From Labrys okinawensis (lineage in GTDB: Bacteria > Pseudomonadota > Alphaproteobacteria > Rhizobiales > Labraceae): DNA of 64,000 nt. The stretch covers positions 646,579 through 710,578 of the forward strand of contig NZ_PUEJ01000004.1 in the NCBI RefSeq assembly GCF_002982075.1. Reading direction: 5' to 3'. The notes beneath the pieces were generated by a model. That model made no database searches. It was given only the letters and a program-made list of their open reading frames with translations, and was not told where the DNA came from. A program made the translations under genes and the position numbers. Below are positions 1 through 8,809 of this stretch, piece by piece; positions within the stretch are counted from its first letter, which is position 1; every line of letters starts with the position of its first letter.

Positions 1-479
1 CGCACCGCGATCATATCCCTGTCGATGAATTCGCCGACACGGATGCCGGCATCAAACCCGCCCTCCACGAGTTCGGCATGGGTCGAATCGACCGTCACAT
101 CCACGCGCATCTCCGGCCAGCGCCGGTGAAATTGCGGCAGGACGGGTTCGAGCACATGCACGAGCGCCATGCGATGCACCAGCAGGCGCAGCGTTCCCGA
201 CGGCTCCAGCCGTGACTGCACGAGCTCATCGAGCACGCCGACGATGGTCTCGGCGGCCGGCCCGAGCTGGGAGAGCAGGCGCTCGCCATCCTCGGTCAAG
301 GCGATGCTGCGCGTCGTCCGGTGCAGAAGCGGCAGACCGAGCCGCCGCTCCAGCCCCTGCAGCGCCTGGCTGACGGCACCGGCCGTGACTCCGAGTTCGA
401 TTGCCGCGGCTCGGAAACTGCCTCGGCGGACAATGGCGAGAAATTCGGTGAGGCCGTCGAAGGGGTCACTGCGTGCCAT
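1..479 (-). CDS. LysR-family transcriptional regulator, partial (C-terminus beyond left edge)
   Basis: The visible 159 residues start MARSDPFDGLTEFLAIVRRG and hold a complete LysR winged helix-turn-helix (about residues 5-62, including RAAAIELGVTAGAVS). The first part of the LysR substrate-binding domain follows (VDVTVDSTHAELVEGGFDAG, which is typical of the GcvA/DgdR-like branch). The effector domain is cut by the window edge. The gene is divergent from the aldo/keto reductase at 748, and the space between them contains a LysR-like inverted repeat, so it probably controls that gene and itself. The effector is unknown. Confidence 0.9.
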   Translation of the reverse strand, partial: MARSDPFDGLTEFLAIVRRGSFRAAAIELGVTAGAVSQALQGLERRLGLPLLHRTTRSIALTEDGERLLSQLGPAAETIVGVLDELVQSRLEPSGTLRLLVHRMALVHVLEPVLPQFHRRWPEMRVDVTVDSTHAELVEGGFDAGIRVGEFIDRDMIAV

Positions 480-523
480 CGGCGCGTTGTCGGATTAAGA
501 GTGTCATGTCAAAGGCTTACAAT

Positions 524-549
524 GATTTTCGACTTGGGTTGAGAAAATC
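524..549. promoter_or_regulatory. Candidate LysR-type operator (7-bp inverted repeat)
   Basis: GATTTTC at 524-530 and its exact reverse complement GAAAATC at 543-549 are separated by 12 nt. It lies about 45 nt upstream of the LysR start, in the divergent promoter region. T-N11-A-like dyads of this kind are the usual recognition element of LysR regulators. The assignment is inferred from position and symmetry. Confidence 0.4.
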
Positions 550-571
550 GCGGCAGACAGGCGCGGCAAGT

Positions 572-601
572 TTGGTCGATGCCGCTCTTCACCATTATAT
601 A
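572..601 (+). promoter_or_regulatory. Putative sigma-70-type promoter for the aldo/keto reductase
   Basis: TTGGTC (572-577) and TATATA (596-601) are 18 nt apart and point to the reductase gene. The -10 box overlaps a perfect dyad TATAGC-ACA-GCTATA (598-612), which could be an operator. The leader would be about 140 nt long. This is sequence-pattern evidence only. Confidence 0.35.
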
Positions 602-747
602 GCACAGCTATACAGCCTGTGGAGCAGCCGCCGGCTTTTGATGGCGGGCGTCATGGCCTAATTTCCTCCTGGACGCGAGACGGGATCCCGCGCCTTTCCA
701 TGCCGCCTGGACGGCAGGATGCACCTTCATTTCCTGGACATCATCTC

Positions 748-1776
748 ATGCGCTACAAGACACTTGGCGGCAGCGGCCTGCTCGTATCGGAATTCTGCCT
801 GGGCACCATGACCTTCGGTGGCGGCAGCGAATTCTGGAATGTGATCGGCACGCTCGATCAGACGGTCGCCGACGGTATCGTTGCCCGCGCCCTCGACGCC
901 GGCGTCAATTTCATCGACACGGCCGACGTCTATTCCGGCGGGCTGTCGGAAGAGATCACGGGGCGGGCCATCGTCAATTCCGGCCGCAAACGCTCCGACA
1001 TCGTGCTGGCCACCAAGGCGCTCGGCGTGGTCGGGCCGGGACCGAACGATCGGGGCGCCTCCCGCGGCCATATCATGGATGCAGTCAAGGCCAGCCTGAA
1101 GCGCCTGGGCACCGACTATATCGATCTCTACCAGATCCACGGCCTCGATCGCTTCACGCCGATCGAGGAAACCATGCGTGCCCTCGACGATCTCGTGCGG
1201 CAGGGTCACATTCGCTATGTCGGCATCTCCAATTGGTCGGCCTGGACGATCATGAAGGCCCTGGGCCTCGCCGACCGCCACGGCTGGACGAGACCCTCGA
1301 CCCTGCAGGCCTATTACACCATCGCGGGCCGCGACCTCGAACGCGAGATCGTGCCGCTGCTCGAAGCCGAGAAGCTCGGGCTGATGGTGTGGAGCCCGCT
1401 TGCCGGCGGCCTGCTCTCGGGCAAGATCGACCGCGACGGCAATGGTCCCGACGGCTCGCGCCGGACCAATTTCGATTTCCCGCCCGTCGACAAGGATCGC
1501 GCCTTCGCCTGCATCGACGTGATGCGCGGGATCGCGGAAACCCGCGGCGTTTCCGTCGCCCGCATCGCCCTCGCCTTCGTGCTGCACCAGCGCTTCGTGA
1601 TGTCGGTGATCATCGGCGCCAAAACGGTCGAGCAGCTCGACGACAATCTCGCCGCGGCTGATGTCGTATTGAGCGCGGACGAACTCGCCCGGCTCACCGA
1701 AGTCAGCGCCCTGCCGCGCGAATATCCCGGCTGGATGATCGAGCGGCAGAGCGCCACCCGCCTGCCGGCGAGCTGA
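748..1776 (+). CDS. Aldo/keto reductase
   Basis: A 342-residue NADPH-dependent reductase of the aldo/keto reductase (AKR) family, a cytosolic TIM barrel that reduces carbonyls. The AKR catalytic tetrad is visible: D57 and Y62 in FIDTADVYSGG, K90 in VLATKA and H131 in LYQIHGLD. The C-terminal SVIIGAKTVEQLDDNL motif is the cofactor-binding segment. Length and motifs match the YajO/IolS-like bacterial subgroup. The frame is open upstream to 619, but ATG 748 gives the usual family N-terminus (MRYKTLGGSGLLVSE), so it was chosen; no strong ribosome-binding site is seen. The gene is divergent from a LysR gene. The substrate cannot be predicted. Confidence 0.9.
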   Translation: MRYKTLGGSGLLVSEFCLGTMTFGGGSEFWNVIGTLDQTVADGIVARALDAGVNFIDTADVYSGGLSEEITGRAIVNSGRKRSDIVLATKALGVVGPGPNDRGASRGHIMDAVKASLKRLGTDYIDLYQIHGLDRFTPIEETMRALDDLVRQGHIRYVGISNWSAWTIMKALGLADRHGWTRPSTLQAYYTIAGRDLEREIVPLLEAEKLGLMVWSPLAGGLLSGKIDRDGNGPDGSRRTNFDFPPVDKDRAFACIDVMRGIAETRGVSVARIALAFVLHQRFVMSVIIGAKTVEQLDDNLAAADVVLSADELARLTEVSALPREYPGWMIERQSATRLPAS

Positions 1777-1794
1777 GCATTAAGGCGGAATAGC

Positions 1795-1951
1795 GTCATC
1801 CCCGGCTGAGCCGCTCGCGAGCGTAGCGGGATAGCTCCTGGATCCCCTTCCCGGGGTCTTCGACTCCGCCGGTGATGACAAAACGCACCTCACGAACGGG
1901 TCAGTCATTCCGCTCCTGACTTCAGGATTGCTCCGCTGCGTTCGCAATGAC
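1795..1951. repeat. Intergenic palindromic repeats with GTCAT...ATGAC ends
   Basis: Two adjacent inverted-repeat units lie between genes. Unit one runs 1795-1879: GTCATCCCCGGC at 1795-1806 faces GCCGGTGATGAC at 1868-1879, with 11 of 12 positions complementary. It encloses a perfect palindrome CGCTCGCGAGCG at 1812-1823. Unit two runs 1904-1951, with GTCATT and AATGAC ends. The ends resemble the element at 14166-14296. They probably fold as hairpins. No open frame of interest is present. Confidence 0.55.
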
Positions 1952-2076
1952 GAAGGAAACGGCATCGCAATTGCCACGACGACTGTAATGCCAGACCCGG
2001 GACATTCCGGCCGGACGGGTTGGCCATCGCCCGCCTCTTCGGCCAAGATGGTCCGGCCTTCATCGGAGACAGTCGC

Positions 2077-2661
2077 TTGGGTACCGTCAGGACTGCCTAT
2101 TTCATCACCCATGCGGAAGTCGAGATCGATCCCGCCATCCCGGTGCCGCAATGGCGCCTGTCGGCCAAAGGGCGAACTCGGCACGAAGCCTTCAACCGGC
2201 AGGACTTCGTGGCGGGCATCGGCAGCGTCTATGCCAGCGACGAGCGCAAGGCTCGGGACGGCGGCGAGATCCTGGCAACCCCTCTCGGCCTCAAGCTGCA
2301 GATCGTGCCGGCCCTGCACGAGAACGACCGATCGGCAACCGGCTTCCTGCCGCCACAGGAATTCGAGACGACCGCCGACGCCTTCTTTGCCAATCCCGAG
2401 CAGAGCATTCGCGGCTGGGAGCGCGCGGCCGACGCCCAGGCCCGCATCGTCGCGGCCGTCACCGCCATCCTGGACAGGGATGAGGGCGAAGGCGACATCG
2501 CCCTTGTCGCCCATGGCGGGGTCGGCGCTCTGCTGCTCTGCCATCTTCTGTCCGTGCCGATCGACCGCCGCTACGACCAGCCGGCCGGCGGCGGCAACTA
2601 CTTTGCCCTGGACGTGGCGAGCCGGCGCGTGCTGCATGGCTGGAAGCCTATCGACCCCTGA
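2077..2661 (+). CDS. Histidine-phosphatase-superfamily protein with altered RHG motif
   Basis: A protein of about 194 residues with the phosphoglycerate-mutase/histidine phosphatase fold. The N-terminal strand reads TAYFITHAEV, so the usual RHG catalytic triad is THA: the phospho-accepting His is kept, but the phosphate-binding Arg is Thr. Other family marks are present: YASDERKARDGGEILA (second Arg region), the acid in ALHENDR, and the second His in LVAHGGVGALL. TTG 2077 is preferred because GGAG lies 8 nt upstream and it places the catalytic strand near residue 10. TTG 2020 would add 19 residues. The substrate is unknown and activity is uncertain without the Arg. Confidence 0.7.
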   Translation: MGTVRTAYFITHAEVEIDPAIPVPQWRLSAKGRTRHEAFNRQDFVAGIGSVYASDERKARDGGEILATPLGLKLQIVPALHENDRSATGFLPPQEFETTADAFFANPEQSIRGWERAADAQARIVAAVTAILDRDEGEGDIALVAHGGVGALLLCHLLSVPIDRRYDQPAGGGNYFALDVASRRVLHGWKPIDP

Positions 2662-2834
2662 TCCGCGGCCCGAGCACCGCAGCCGAAAACAACCATCCAT
2701 GCGAAACCCATGGCGACATCATTGCCGGCAAGGTTGGGCCAACGCCACCTCTCCCGCACAATCGTTCAAGATCGCCGTCTGGCCGAGGCATAGGATCCCT
2801 TTCCTAAGCATCTCTGGACAAGAAACGCGTCATC

Positions 2835-3716
2835 ATGCCTGTCGGCTTCATCGGTCTCGGCGTCATGGGAGAGCCCATGGCGCTCAATCTCGTACGGGCG
2901 GCAACGCCGCTGCTGGTCTGGAACCGCTCCCCGGATAAATGCACCGGCCTGCAGGCTGCCGGGGCCGAAGCGGCCGGCAGCCTCGACGAGGTCTTCGCCA
3001 AAGCGCGCATCGTGATCCTGATGCTGGCGGACATGGCTGCGATCGATGCGGTGCTCGGCCACGGCACGGCGGATTTCAAAAGCCGTGCCGCCGATCATAT
3101 CATCGTGCAGATGGGCACGATCTCGCCGGAGGATTCGCGCCGGCTCGACGAGGAGATCCGCGCCGCCGGCGGCCAATATGTCGAGGCCGCGGTTTCCGGC
3201 TCGCGCAAGCCGGCCGAAGCCGGGCAGCTCGTGGGCTTGCTGGCGGGTGATGCCGCCGCGCTCGCGGAGATCCGTCCCCTGATCGATGCGATGTGCCATC
3301 AGGCTTTCGACTGCGGGACGGTTCCCGGCGCCTTGACCATGAAGCTTGCCGTCAACCTGTTCCTGATCACCATGGTGACGGGACTGGCCGAGGCCGCCCA
3401 TTTCGCTGAACGGCATGGTCTCGACATGCGGCAATTCCAGGCCATCCTCGATGCCGGCCCGATGGCGAGCCCGGTCTCCCGCATCAAGCTGCAAAAACTG
3501 GTCGAGGGCGATTTCGCGGTGCAGGCCTCGATCACCGACGTCCTGAAGAACAACCGACTGGTCGCCGAGGCCGCCCGCCACGCCGGGCTCGCCTCGCCCC
3601 TGCTCGATCTCTGCCACGCCCTCTATGGCGAAACGCAGGGTCTCGGCCTGGGCGGTGCCGATATGGCTGCCGTCATCCGCGCCATCGAGGCGCGATCGAG
3701 GCACTCAACGAGGTAA
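2835..3716 (+). CDS. NAD(P)-dependent 3-hydroxyisobutyrate-dehydrogenase-family oxidoreductase
   Basis: A 293-residue beta-hydroxyacid dehydrogenase. The Rossmann motif GLGVMG (residues 7-12) binds the dinucleotide, and VSGSRKPAEAGQLVGLLAG is the substrate-binding segment. K170 in TMKLAVNLF is the catalytic lysine of the family. Length and layout match 3-hydroxyisobutyrate dehydrogenase, tartronate semialdehyde reductase and succinic-semialdehyde (GLYR-like) reductases. The substrate cannot be chosen from sequence alone. It is a paralogue of the glxR gene at 59726. It starts at ATG 2835, stands alone, and has no clear operon partner. Confidence 0.85.
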   Translation: MPVGFIGLGVMGEPMALNLVRAATPLLVWNRSPDKCTGLQAAGAEAAGSLDEVFAKARIVILMLADMAAIDAVLGHGTADFKSRAADHIIVQMGTISPEDSRRLDEEIRAAGGQYVEAAVSGSRKPAEAGQLVGLLAGDAAALAEIRPLIDAMCHQAFDCGTVPGALTMKLAVNLFLITMVTGLAEAAHFAERHGLDMRQFQAILDAGPMASPVSRIKLQKLVEGDFAVQASITDVLKNNRLVAEAARHAGLASPLLDLCHALYGETQGLGLGGADMAAVIRAIEARSRHSTR

Positions 3717-3774
3717 AAACGCTCAATTGGCGACCACTTGCCCCAGTCTGTTCCAATCCAGTGACACAGTAGAA

Positions 3775-4521
3775 CTAGGGCTTCGGATGGCTGCCGCCCG
3801 ATGTGTGATTCAGCGAGGTGCCGCCGCCTAAAGGCGCCGCGCCACCACCGCCTGACGGCGGTGTGCTGCCGCCACCGAGCGGCGACATGTCACCACCGCC
3901 AAAAGTGTTGCGCGGCCCGACCACGACGCTGCGCGCCTCGCTGATACGCAGCGGACTCCAGGGCGCAGGTGCAGCCGGCGCGGCCTGCATGCCGGTGAGC
4001 TCGGTACCGAAACCCGGGGTGAGACGCACCGTTCCCCCTCTGGTGGCGACGTCGACGACGCCATCCTCGACATAGACGCCGAACTTGCCCCAGCTCGGCC
4101 CGGCGAAGAAGCGCGTGCCGCGCGCGGCGATCAGGCCGAAGGGCGTCGTCACGCTGAGTTCGCCTGAGGGACGGTCATGCGGGCGGTCGAACATGATGGC
4201 GCCGCGCTCGAGCACCAGCCGGCCGCCACGGTCTATCAGGAACTTGTCGATGCGCACCCTCGTGCGGGCGCCCAGCAGCAGGCGGGTGGCGTCGCCAAGC
4301 TGCGCAGACAGTCGCGCCCTCTCGCCGGTCGCCAGGAGATCGTTGAGATAGACGGGATCGCCGACCGAGAGGAGACGGATACGGCCGCGCGCCTGAGCGG
4401 TGCTTTCGCCGCTGGCTCCCAGGATCGAGCCCGCCTCCGCGGCCGCCCGAGCCAGGACTCTGTCCGGCCGTATTCCCGCGAGGAGCAGGCCAGCCAGGAG
4501 GGAACGGCGGTGGATCGGCAT
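3775..4521 (-). CDS. FecR-domain secreted protein with Gly/Pro-rich tail
   Basis: A 248-residue protein. The N-terminus (MPIHRRSLLAGLLLAGI) is a signal peptide or anchor. A FecR-like domain occupies about residues 45-155 (GDPVYLNDLLATGERARLSA, LLLGARTRVRID, VTTPFGLIAARGTRFFAG, VEDGVVDV). After about residue 185 the chain becomes low-complexity Gly/Pro/Ser (GGGDMSPLGGGSTPPSGGGG). Classical FecR relays iron-siderophore signals to an ECF sigma factor, but no sigma factor or TonB receptor is near, and there is no cytoplasmic anti-sigma segment. This looks like a stand-alone periplasmic FecR-domain protein, role unknown. Confidence 0.75.
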   Translation of the reverse strand: MPIHRRSLLAGLLLAGIRPDRVLARAAAEAGSILGASGESTAQARGRIRLLSVGDPVYLNDLLATGERARLSAQLGDATRLLLGARTRVRIDKFLIDRGGRLVLERGAIMFDRPHDRPSGELSVTTPFGLIAARGTRFFAGPSWGKFGVYVEDGVVDVATRGGTVRLTPGFGTELTGMQAAPAAPAPWSPLRISEARSVVVGPRNTFGGGDMSPLGGGSTPPSGGGGAAPLGGGTSLNHTSGGSHPKP

Positions 4522-4807
4522 GATGAGGTCTTCCAGACAGGTTGGCGGATCAGCGGCAAACCGGACCCGACACCGCCAAGCCGGCGGCTTCCTCCCTGCC
4601 GCGACGATCCGTTTCGACGAATGTCCGCAGACGATGGTACCGCTCTATTCTTGATGCGCAGTCTTCTTCCGGTACCGGCCGCAAAGTAAGTTCCTCGCGT
4701 TCCTTGTTTGCGGCCAGTCATTCATCCTAGCTGAAACCCTTTCGTCTACAAGCCCCTCTCGCTCATGCAGAAGTTCTAGACTTCTACTCCAGAAGTGGCA
4801 GATTTGG
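4522..4807. promoter_or_regulatory. Intergenic region with a dyad upstream of the FecR-domain gene
   Basis: These 286 nt hold the 5' side of the FecR-domain gene and the 3' side of the multicopper oxidase gene. A perfect dyad AGAAGT-TCTAG-ACTTCT lies at 4769-4785, with a further AGAAGT copy shortly after it, just past the oxidase stop codon. It could be an operator or an RNA hairpin. It has no following T-run, so an intrinsic terminator is unlikely. No gene is seen. Confidence 0.3.
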
Positions 4808-6328
4808 TCAAGCCTGCACCTCGGCGACCCCCATCATTCCCAGTTGCTCATGTTCCAGGATGTGGCAGTGATACATGCGCGGACCCGGCAGGTCCTGCCG
4901 CACCAGCAAACGCACGGTTTCGCCGCGCGCCACATTGACCGTATCCTTCCAGGCGCGATAAGGCGCCTTGCTCACGCGGCCGTCCCGCTCGGTTTCCGCC
5001 ACCTGGAACTGCGTGCCGTGAAGATGGAAAGGGTGATCCATGTCGGCACGATTGACGACCTCCCACAATTCGGTCTGCCCCGCCTTGGTGACGACGTCGA
5101 CACGGTTCATGTCGAAGGAGGTACCATTGATGAGGAAGGCCATCTTCATGCCGCCCTCCCCCATCGACATGGTCTCGGTGAACTCGAAGCGCCGCCTGAC
5201 GGCGGGCGAACCGAGATCGGCGATGCTGCGCAACCTTGCCGGCAGAGCCGGTGCCGGCTCGGCCTTGTCCGCCGTCACCTCGACGGTCATCAGTTCGGCA
5301 GCCATATCGGGGCGTCCGGGCCCCATCCAGCCGTGATCGACGTCCTCCGTCCTGAGCACCAGCCGCCCCGGCCTGTCGAAGGCGACGACGATCTCGGCCC
5401 GTTCGCCGGGAGCGAGATCGATCGTCCGGCGCCCGGTGACCGGTGCTTCCAGAAGGCCGCCATCGCTGCCTATCAGCGTCATGGCCGCTTCACCGAAAGT
5501 CAGATGCAGGAAACGGGCATTGCTGGCGTTGAACAGGCGAAAGCGTCGCCGGCTGCCGGCTGGCAGCGTCAGGGTGGGCTTCTTCTGGCCGTTGACCAGG
5601 ACATGGTCGCCGACCCGCCCATTCATCAGGTCCGCCATGGTGTTGGCCGGGATCAAGCCGTCCGCCGCCAGCCGCAGATCGGTGAAGAACAGCGGCGTAT
5701 CGCCATAGGCGGCCGGGATCGGATCCTGCCGGGGCTTGACGATGAAGGCGCCGGCGAGACCGAGATAAACCTGCTCGGCCGTGCGGCCATGAGGATGGGG
5801 ATGATACCAGTAGCTGCCGGCGCTGCCTTCCGGCAGCTCGAAGGCATAGAGCCGTTCGCCGCCGGACAACACCGGGTCCATGGGATTGCCGTCCTGGTCC
5901 GCCGGCACCGGCATGCCATGCCAGTGGATGGTGGTCTCCCAGCGGAAAAGGCGATTGGCGAAACGGATGGCGACCTTGTCGCCCTCGGTCACTTCGATCA
6001 GAGGGCCGGGTGCCTCGCCATTATAGGCGAGGATGGGCGTATCGATCCCCTCGGCAAAACGCACGATGGCAGGCTTGGCCGTGAGTTCGGCCTCGAAACG
6101 CCCGGGCTCGTCGGCGCGGTTGGCGAGGCGGGGCAGGTCGCGCAGCGGCGCCCCTTCGGGCAGCGTGGGCAACGCTTCGGGAGCCGCCGTCTTGCCGTCC
6201 TCGCCGGACATGCCCGGCATGTCATGCATGCCGTGCTTGGAATGATCCTGCATCTGTGCCGCGGCCGGCCCTGAAATCACCAGGGCGGCAACGCCCGAGA
6301 GCAGAAATTCGCGTCTGTTCATATCCAT
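4808..6328 (-). CDS. Multicopper oxidase (CueO/CopA-like periplasmic copper oxidase)
   Basis: A protein of about 506 residues with a twin-arginine signal (NRREFLLSGVAALVISG), so it is exported folded. All copper ligand motifs are present: HWHG (about 135-138) and WYHPHPHG (174-181) for the trinuclear centre, HPFHLHG near 440, and HCHILEHEQLGMM near the C-terminus, which adds the type-1 copper Cys, His and Met. A Met/His-rich stretch after the signal (HSKHGMHDMPGM) resembles copper-binding segments of CueO. It probably oxidises Cu(I) in the periplasm. The gene follows the copper ATPase by a few bases and is almost surely cotranscribed. ATG 6328 is used; a GTG at 6337 and an ATG at 6322 are alternatives. 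Confidence 0.92.
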   Translation of the reverse strand: MDMNRREFLLSGVAALVISGPAAAQMQDHSKHGMHDMPGMSGEDGKTAAPEALPTLPEGAPLRDLPRLANRADEPGRFEAELTAKPAIVRFAEGIDTPILAYNGEAPGPLIEVTEGDKVAIRFANRLFRWETTIHWHGMPVPADQDGNPMDPVLSGGERLYAFELPEGSAGSYWYHPHPHGRTAEQVYLGLAGAFIVKPRQDPIPAAYGDTPLFFTDLRLAADGLIPANTMADLMNGRVGDHVLVNGQKKPTLTLPAGSRRRFRLFNASNARFLHLTFGEAAMTLIGSDGGLLEAPVTGRRTIDLAPGERAEIVVAFDRPGRLVLRTEDVDHGWMGPGRPDMAAELMTVEVTADKAEPAPALPARLRSIADLGSPAVRRRFEFTETMSMGEGGMKMAFLINGTSFDMNRVDVVTKAGQTELWEVVNRADMDHPFHLHGTQFQVAETERDGRVSKAPYRAWKDTVNVARGETVRLLVRQDLPGPRMYHCHILEHEQLGMMGVAEVQA

Positions 6329-6337
6329 GGTCCTCAC

Positions 6338-8668
6338 TCAGAGCTGGCGCGTGCGCAGCCGCAACGCATTGGCGATCACGCTGACGGAAGAGAGCGCCAT
6401 GGCGGCCGCCGCGAAGATGGGCGACAGCAGAATGCCGAAGAGGGGGTAGAGCACGCCGGCCGCGACGGGCACGCCAGCCGCGTTGTAGACGAAGGCGAGG
6501 AAGAGATTCTGGCGGATATTGGCCATGGTGGCCTGCGACAACCGTCTTGCCCTGACGATCCCCATGAGATCGCCCTTGACCAGGGTGACGCCGGCGCTCT
6601 CGATCGCCACATCGGTGCCCGCGCCCATGGCGATGCCGACATCGGCCGCGGCCAGGGCCGGCGCATCGTTGACGCCGTCGCCCGCCATGGCCACGACCTT
6701 GCCTTCGCGCTTGAAGGCCTCGACCAGCGCGCTCTTGCGTTCGGGCAGGACCTCGGCCTCGACCGTATCGATGCCGAGACGGCGGGCGATGGCCTCGGCC
6801 GTGACCCTGTTATCCCCGGTCACCATCACGACGTGGATGCCCTCCTGGCGCAGGGCGGCCAGAGCAGCCGGCGTGGTTTGCTTGACCGGATCGGCAATGG
6901 CGAGCAGGCCGGCCAGGCGGCCCTCGACGGCAGCGAGGATCACGGTTGCCCCGTCCTCGCGCAGTTGATCGGCCTCGGCAGCCAGGGCGACCGCAACGCC
7001 CTCCTGCGCCATGAAGGCCGCATTGCCCAGGAGAACGAGCCGGCCCTCGACCGAGCCCCGCGCGCCCTTGCCGGTGGGAGAGTCGAAATCGGCGACAGGA
7101 GACAAGGCAAGCCCCTTCGCCTCTGCGGCCGCGACCACCGCCCGGGCCAGAGGATGTTCGGAGGCGCGCTCCACACTGGCGGCCAGCCGAAGCAACTCGT
7201 CCTCGCCAAAACCTTCGGCGGGCCGTATGGCGATGAGACTCGGGCGTCCTTCGGTAAGCGTGCCGGTCTTGTCGACCACCAGGGTATCGACTTTCTCCAG
7301 CCGCTCCAGTGCCTCGGCATTCCGGACGAGCACGCCGAGGCCGGCGCCCTTGCCGACGCCGACCATGATCGACATCGGCGTCGCCAGGCCGAGAGCACAG
7401 GGACAGGCGATGATCAGCACGGTTACCGCCGCGACTAGCCCATAGGCAAAGCGAGGCTCCGGCCCGAACACTGCCCAGGCGATGAAGGCCGCCGCCGCGA
7501 CCAGGATGACCAGCGGCACGAACCAGCCGGCGACCTGGTCGGCCAGGCGCTGGATCGGGGCACGCGAACGCTGCGCCTGCGACACCATCTGCACGATCTG
7601 GGCCAGCATGGTGTCACCTTCGACCTTGTCGGCCCGGATCACCAGGGCGCCGGTCTGGTTGAGCGTGCCGCCGATGACGCTGTCGCCCGCGGCCTTGCTC
7701 ACCGGCATGGATTCGCCGGTTACCAACGCCTCGTCGAGCGAGGAGCGCCCCTCGAGCACGCTGCCGTCCACCGGCACCTTCTCGCCGGGACGGATGCGCA
7801 GGCGGTCCCCCACCGCCACCTTGTCGAGCGTAATCTCCTCCTCCGAGCCGTCCTCCCTTACCCGTGTCGCCGTCTTCGGGGCGAGGTTGAGCAAGGCGCG
7901 GATCGCTCCCGACGTATGTTCGCGGGCCCTGAGTTCGAGCACCTGACCGAGCAGCACCAGCACGGTGATCACCGCGGCTGCCTCGAAATAAACGGCCACG
8001 CTGCCGTCATCGCCACGGAAGGCCTCGGGGAACAGGCCAGGGGCGAGCACCGCCACCAGGCTGTAGACCCAGGCGATACCGGTGCCCATGGCAATCAGCG
8101 TGAACATGTTGAGGCTGCGGCGCAGCACCGACTGCCAGCCGCGGACGAAGAAGGGCCAGCCGCCCCACAACACCACGATGCTGGCGAGGACGAGTTGGAT
8201 CCAGGCCGATTGGGCCGGCGGCACCAGATGATGCAGCGCGGGAACCAGGTGGGCTCCCATTTCCAGGACGAGGATAGGCAGGCTCAGCGCCAGGCTGACC
8301 CAGAAGCGGCGCGTCATATCAGCGAGTTCGGGATTGGGACCCGCTTCGGCCGTGATCTGCAGGGGCTCGAGCGCCATGCCGCAAATCGGGCAGAAACCCG
8401 GTCCCCCCCGCCGGATCTCGGGATGCATCGGGCAGGTGTAGATCGTGCCGGCGGGCGCGGCGGCGAGGGGCTCGGCTTTGCCGAGATAACGTCCCGGCTC
8501 CGCCTCGAATTTCGACTTGCAGCCGGCCGAGCAGAAATAATAGGGCCGCCCCTCATGCCGGAGCGAATGCCTGGCGGCCGCCGGATCGACCTCCATGCCG
8601 CAGACGGGATCCTTCACGCCGGAATGTGCCCCGGCATGATCGTGGTGATGGTGGTGAGGGTCGTTCAT
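6338..8668 (-). CDS. Copper-translocating P1B-type ATPase
   Basis: A 776-residue heavy-metal ATPase that should export Cu(I) from the cytosol. In order: a His-rich N-terminus ([13 protein letters not shown]), a YHS domain (about 17-60, DPVCGMEV...YYFCSAGC), a heavy-metal-binding zinc-ribbon-like domain (about 77-102, YTCPMHPEI...CPICGMAL), TGES actuator motif (318-321), intramembrane metal site CPCALG (422-424), phosphorylation site DKTGTLT (D466), HP motif SEHPLA and hinge GDGVND (663-668). It lacks classical GMxCxxC metal-binding domains. ATG 8668 was chosen because the open frame upstream to 8755 overlaps the CueR-like promoter. The stop is 9-10 nt before the multicopper oxidase. Confidence 0.93.
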   Translation of the reverse strand: MNDPHHHHHDHAGAHSGVKDPVCGMEVDPAAARHSLRHEGRPYYFCSAGCKSKFEAEPGRYLGKAEPLAAAPAGTIYTCPMHPEIRRGGPGFCPICGMALEPLQITAEAGPNPELADMTRRFWVSLALSLPILVLEMGAHLVPALHHLVPPAQSAWIQLVLASIVVLWGGWPFFVRGWQSVLRRSLNMFTLIAMGTGIAWVYSLVAVLAPGLFPEAFRGDDGSVAVYFEAAAVITVLVLLGQVLELRAREHTSGAIRALLNLAPKTATRVREDGSEEEITLDKVAVGDRLRIRPGEKVPVDGSVLEGRSSLDEALVTGESMPVSKAAGDSVIGGTLNQTGALVIRADKVEGDTMLAQIVQMVSQAQRSRAPIQRLADQVAGWFVPLVILVAAAAFIAWAVFGPEPRFAYGLVAAVTVLIIACPCALGLATPMSIMVGVGKGAGLGVLVRNAEALERLEKVDTLVVDKTGTLTEGRPSLIAIRPAEGFGEDELLRLAASVERASEHPLARAVVAAAEAKGLALSPVADFDSPTGKGARGSVEGRLVLLGNAAFMAQEGVAVALAAEADQLREDGATVILAAVEGRLAGLLAIADPVKQTTPAALAALRQEGIHVVMVTGDNRVTAEAIARRLGIDTVEAEVLPERKSALVEAFKREGKVVAMAGDGVNDAPALAAADVGIAMGAGTDVAIESAGVTLVKGDLMGIVRARRLSQATMANIRQNLFLAFVYNAAGVPVAAGVLYPLFGILLSPIFAAAAMALSSVSVIANALRLRTRQL

Positions 8669-8724
8669 CAGCCCGTCCCATGCTTCTCGGATTATTCCCG
8701 CTGGACTCCCAGCCTTCCGAGAAG

Positions 8725-8755
8725 GGCGTAGGGCTTGACACCGTGGGAAGGTCAA
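8725..8755 (-). promoter_or_regulatory. CueR/HmrR-type copper-responsive promoter
   Basis: On the minus strand a -35 box TTGACC (8755-8750) and a weak -10 TACGCC (8730-8725) are separated by exactly 19 nt. That overlong spacer is typical of MerR-family activated promoters. The spacer contains the dyad CCTTCCCACGGTGTCAAG, which closely resembles known CueR/HmrR boxes. It sits about 57 nt upstream of the ATPase start. No cueR gene lies in the window, so the activator must be encoded elsewhere. Confidence 0.65.
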
Positions 8756-8809
8756 GGGGGTGTTAGGAAGGCTGGCAATTTGTTTTGGCTTCGGGGTGAT
8801 ACGCCTCGA

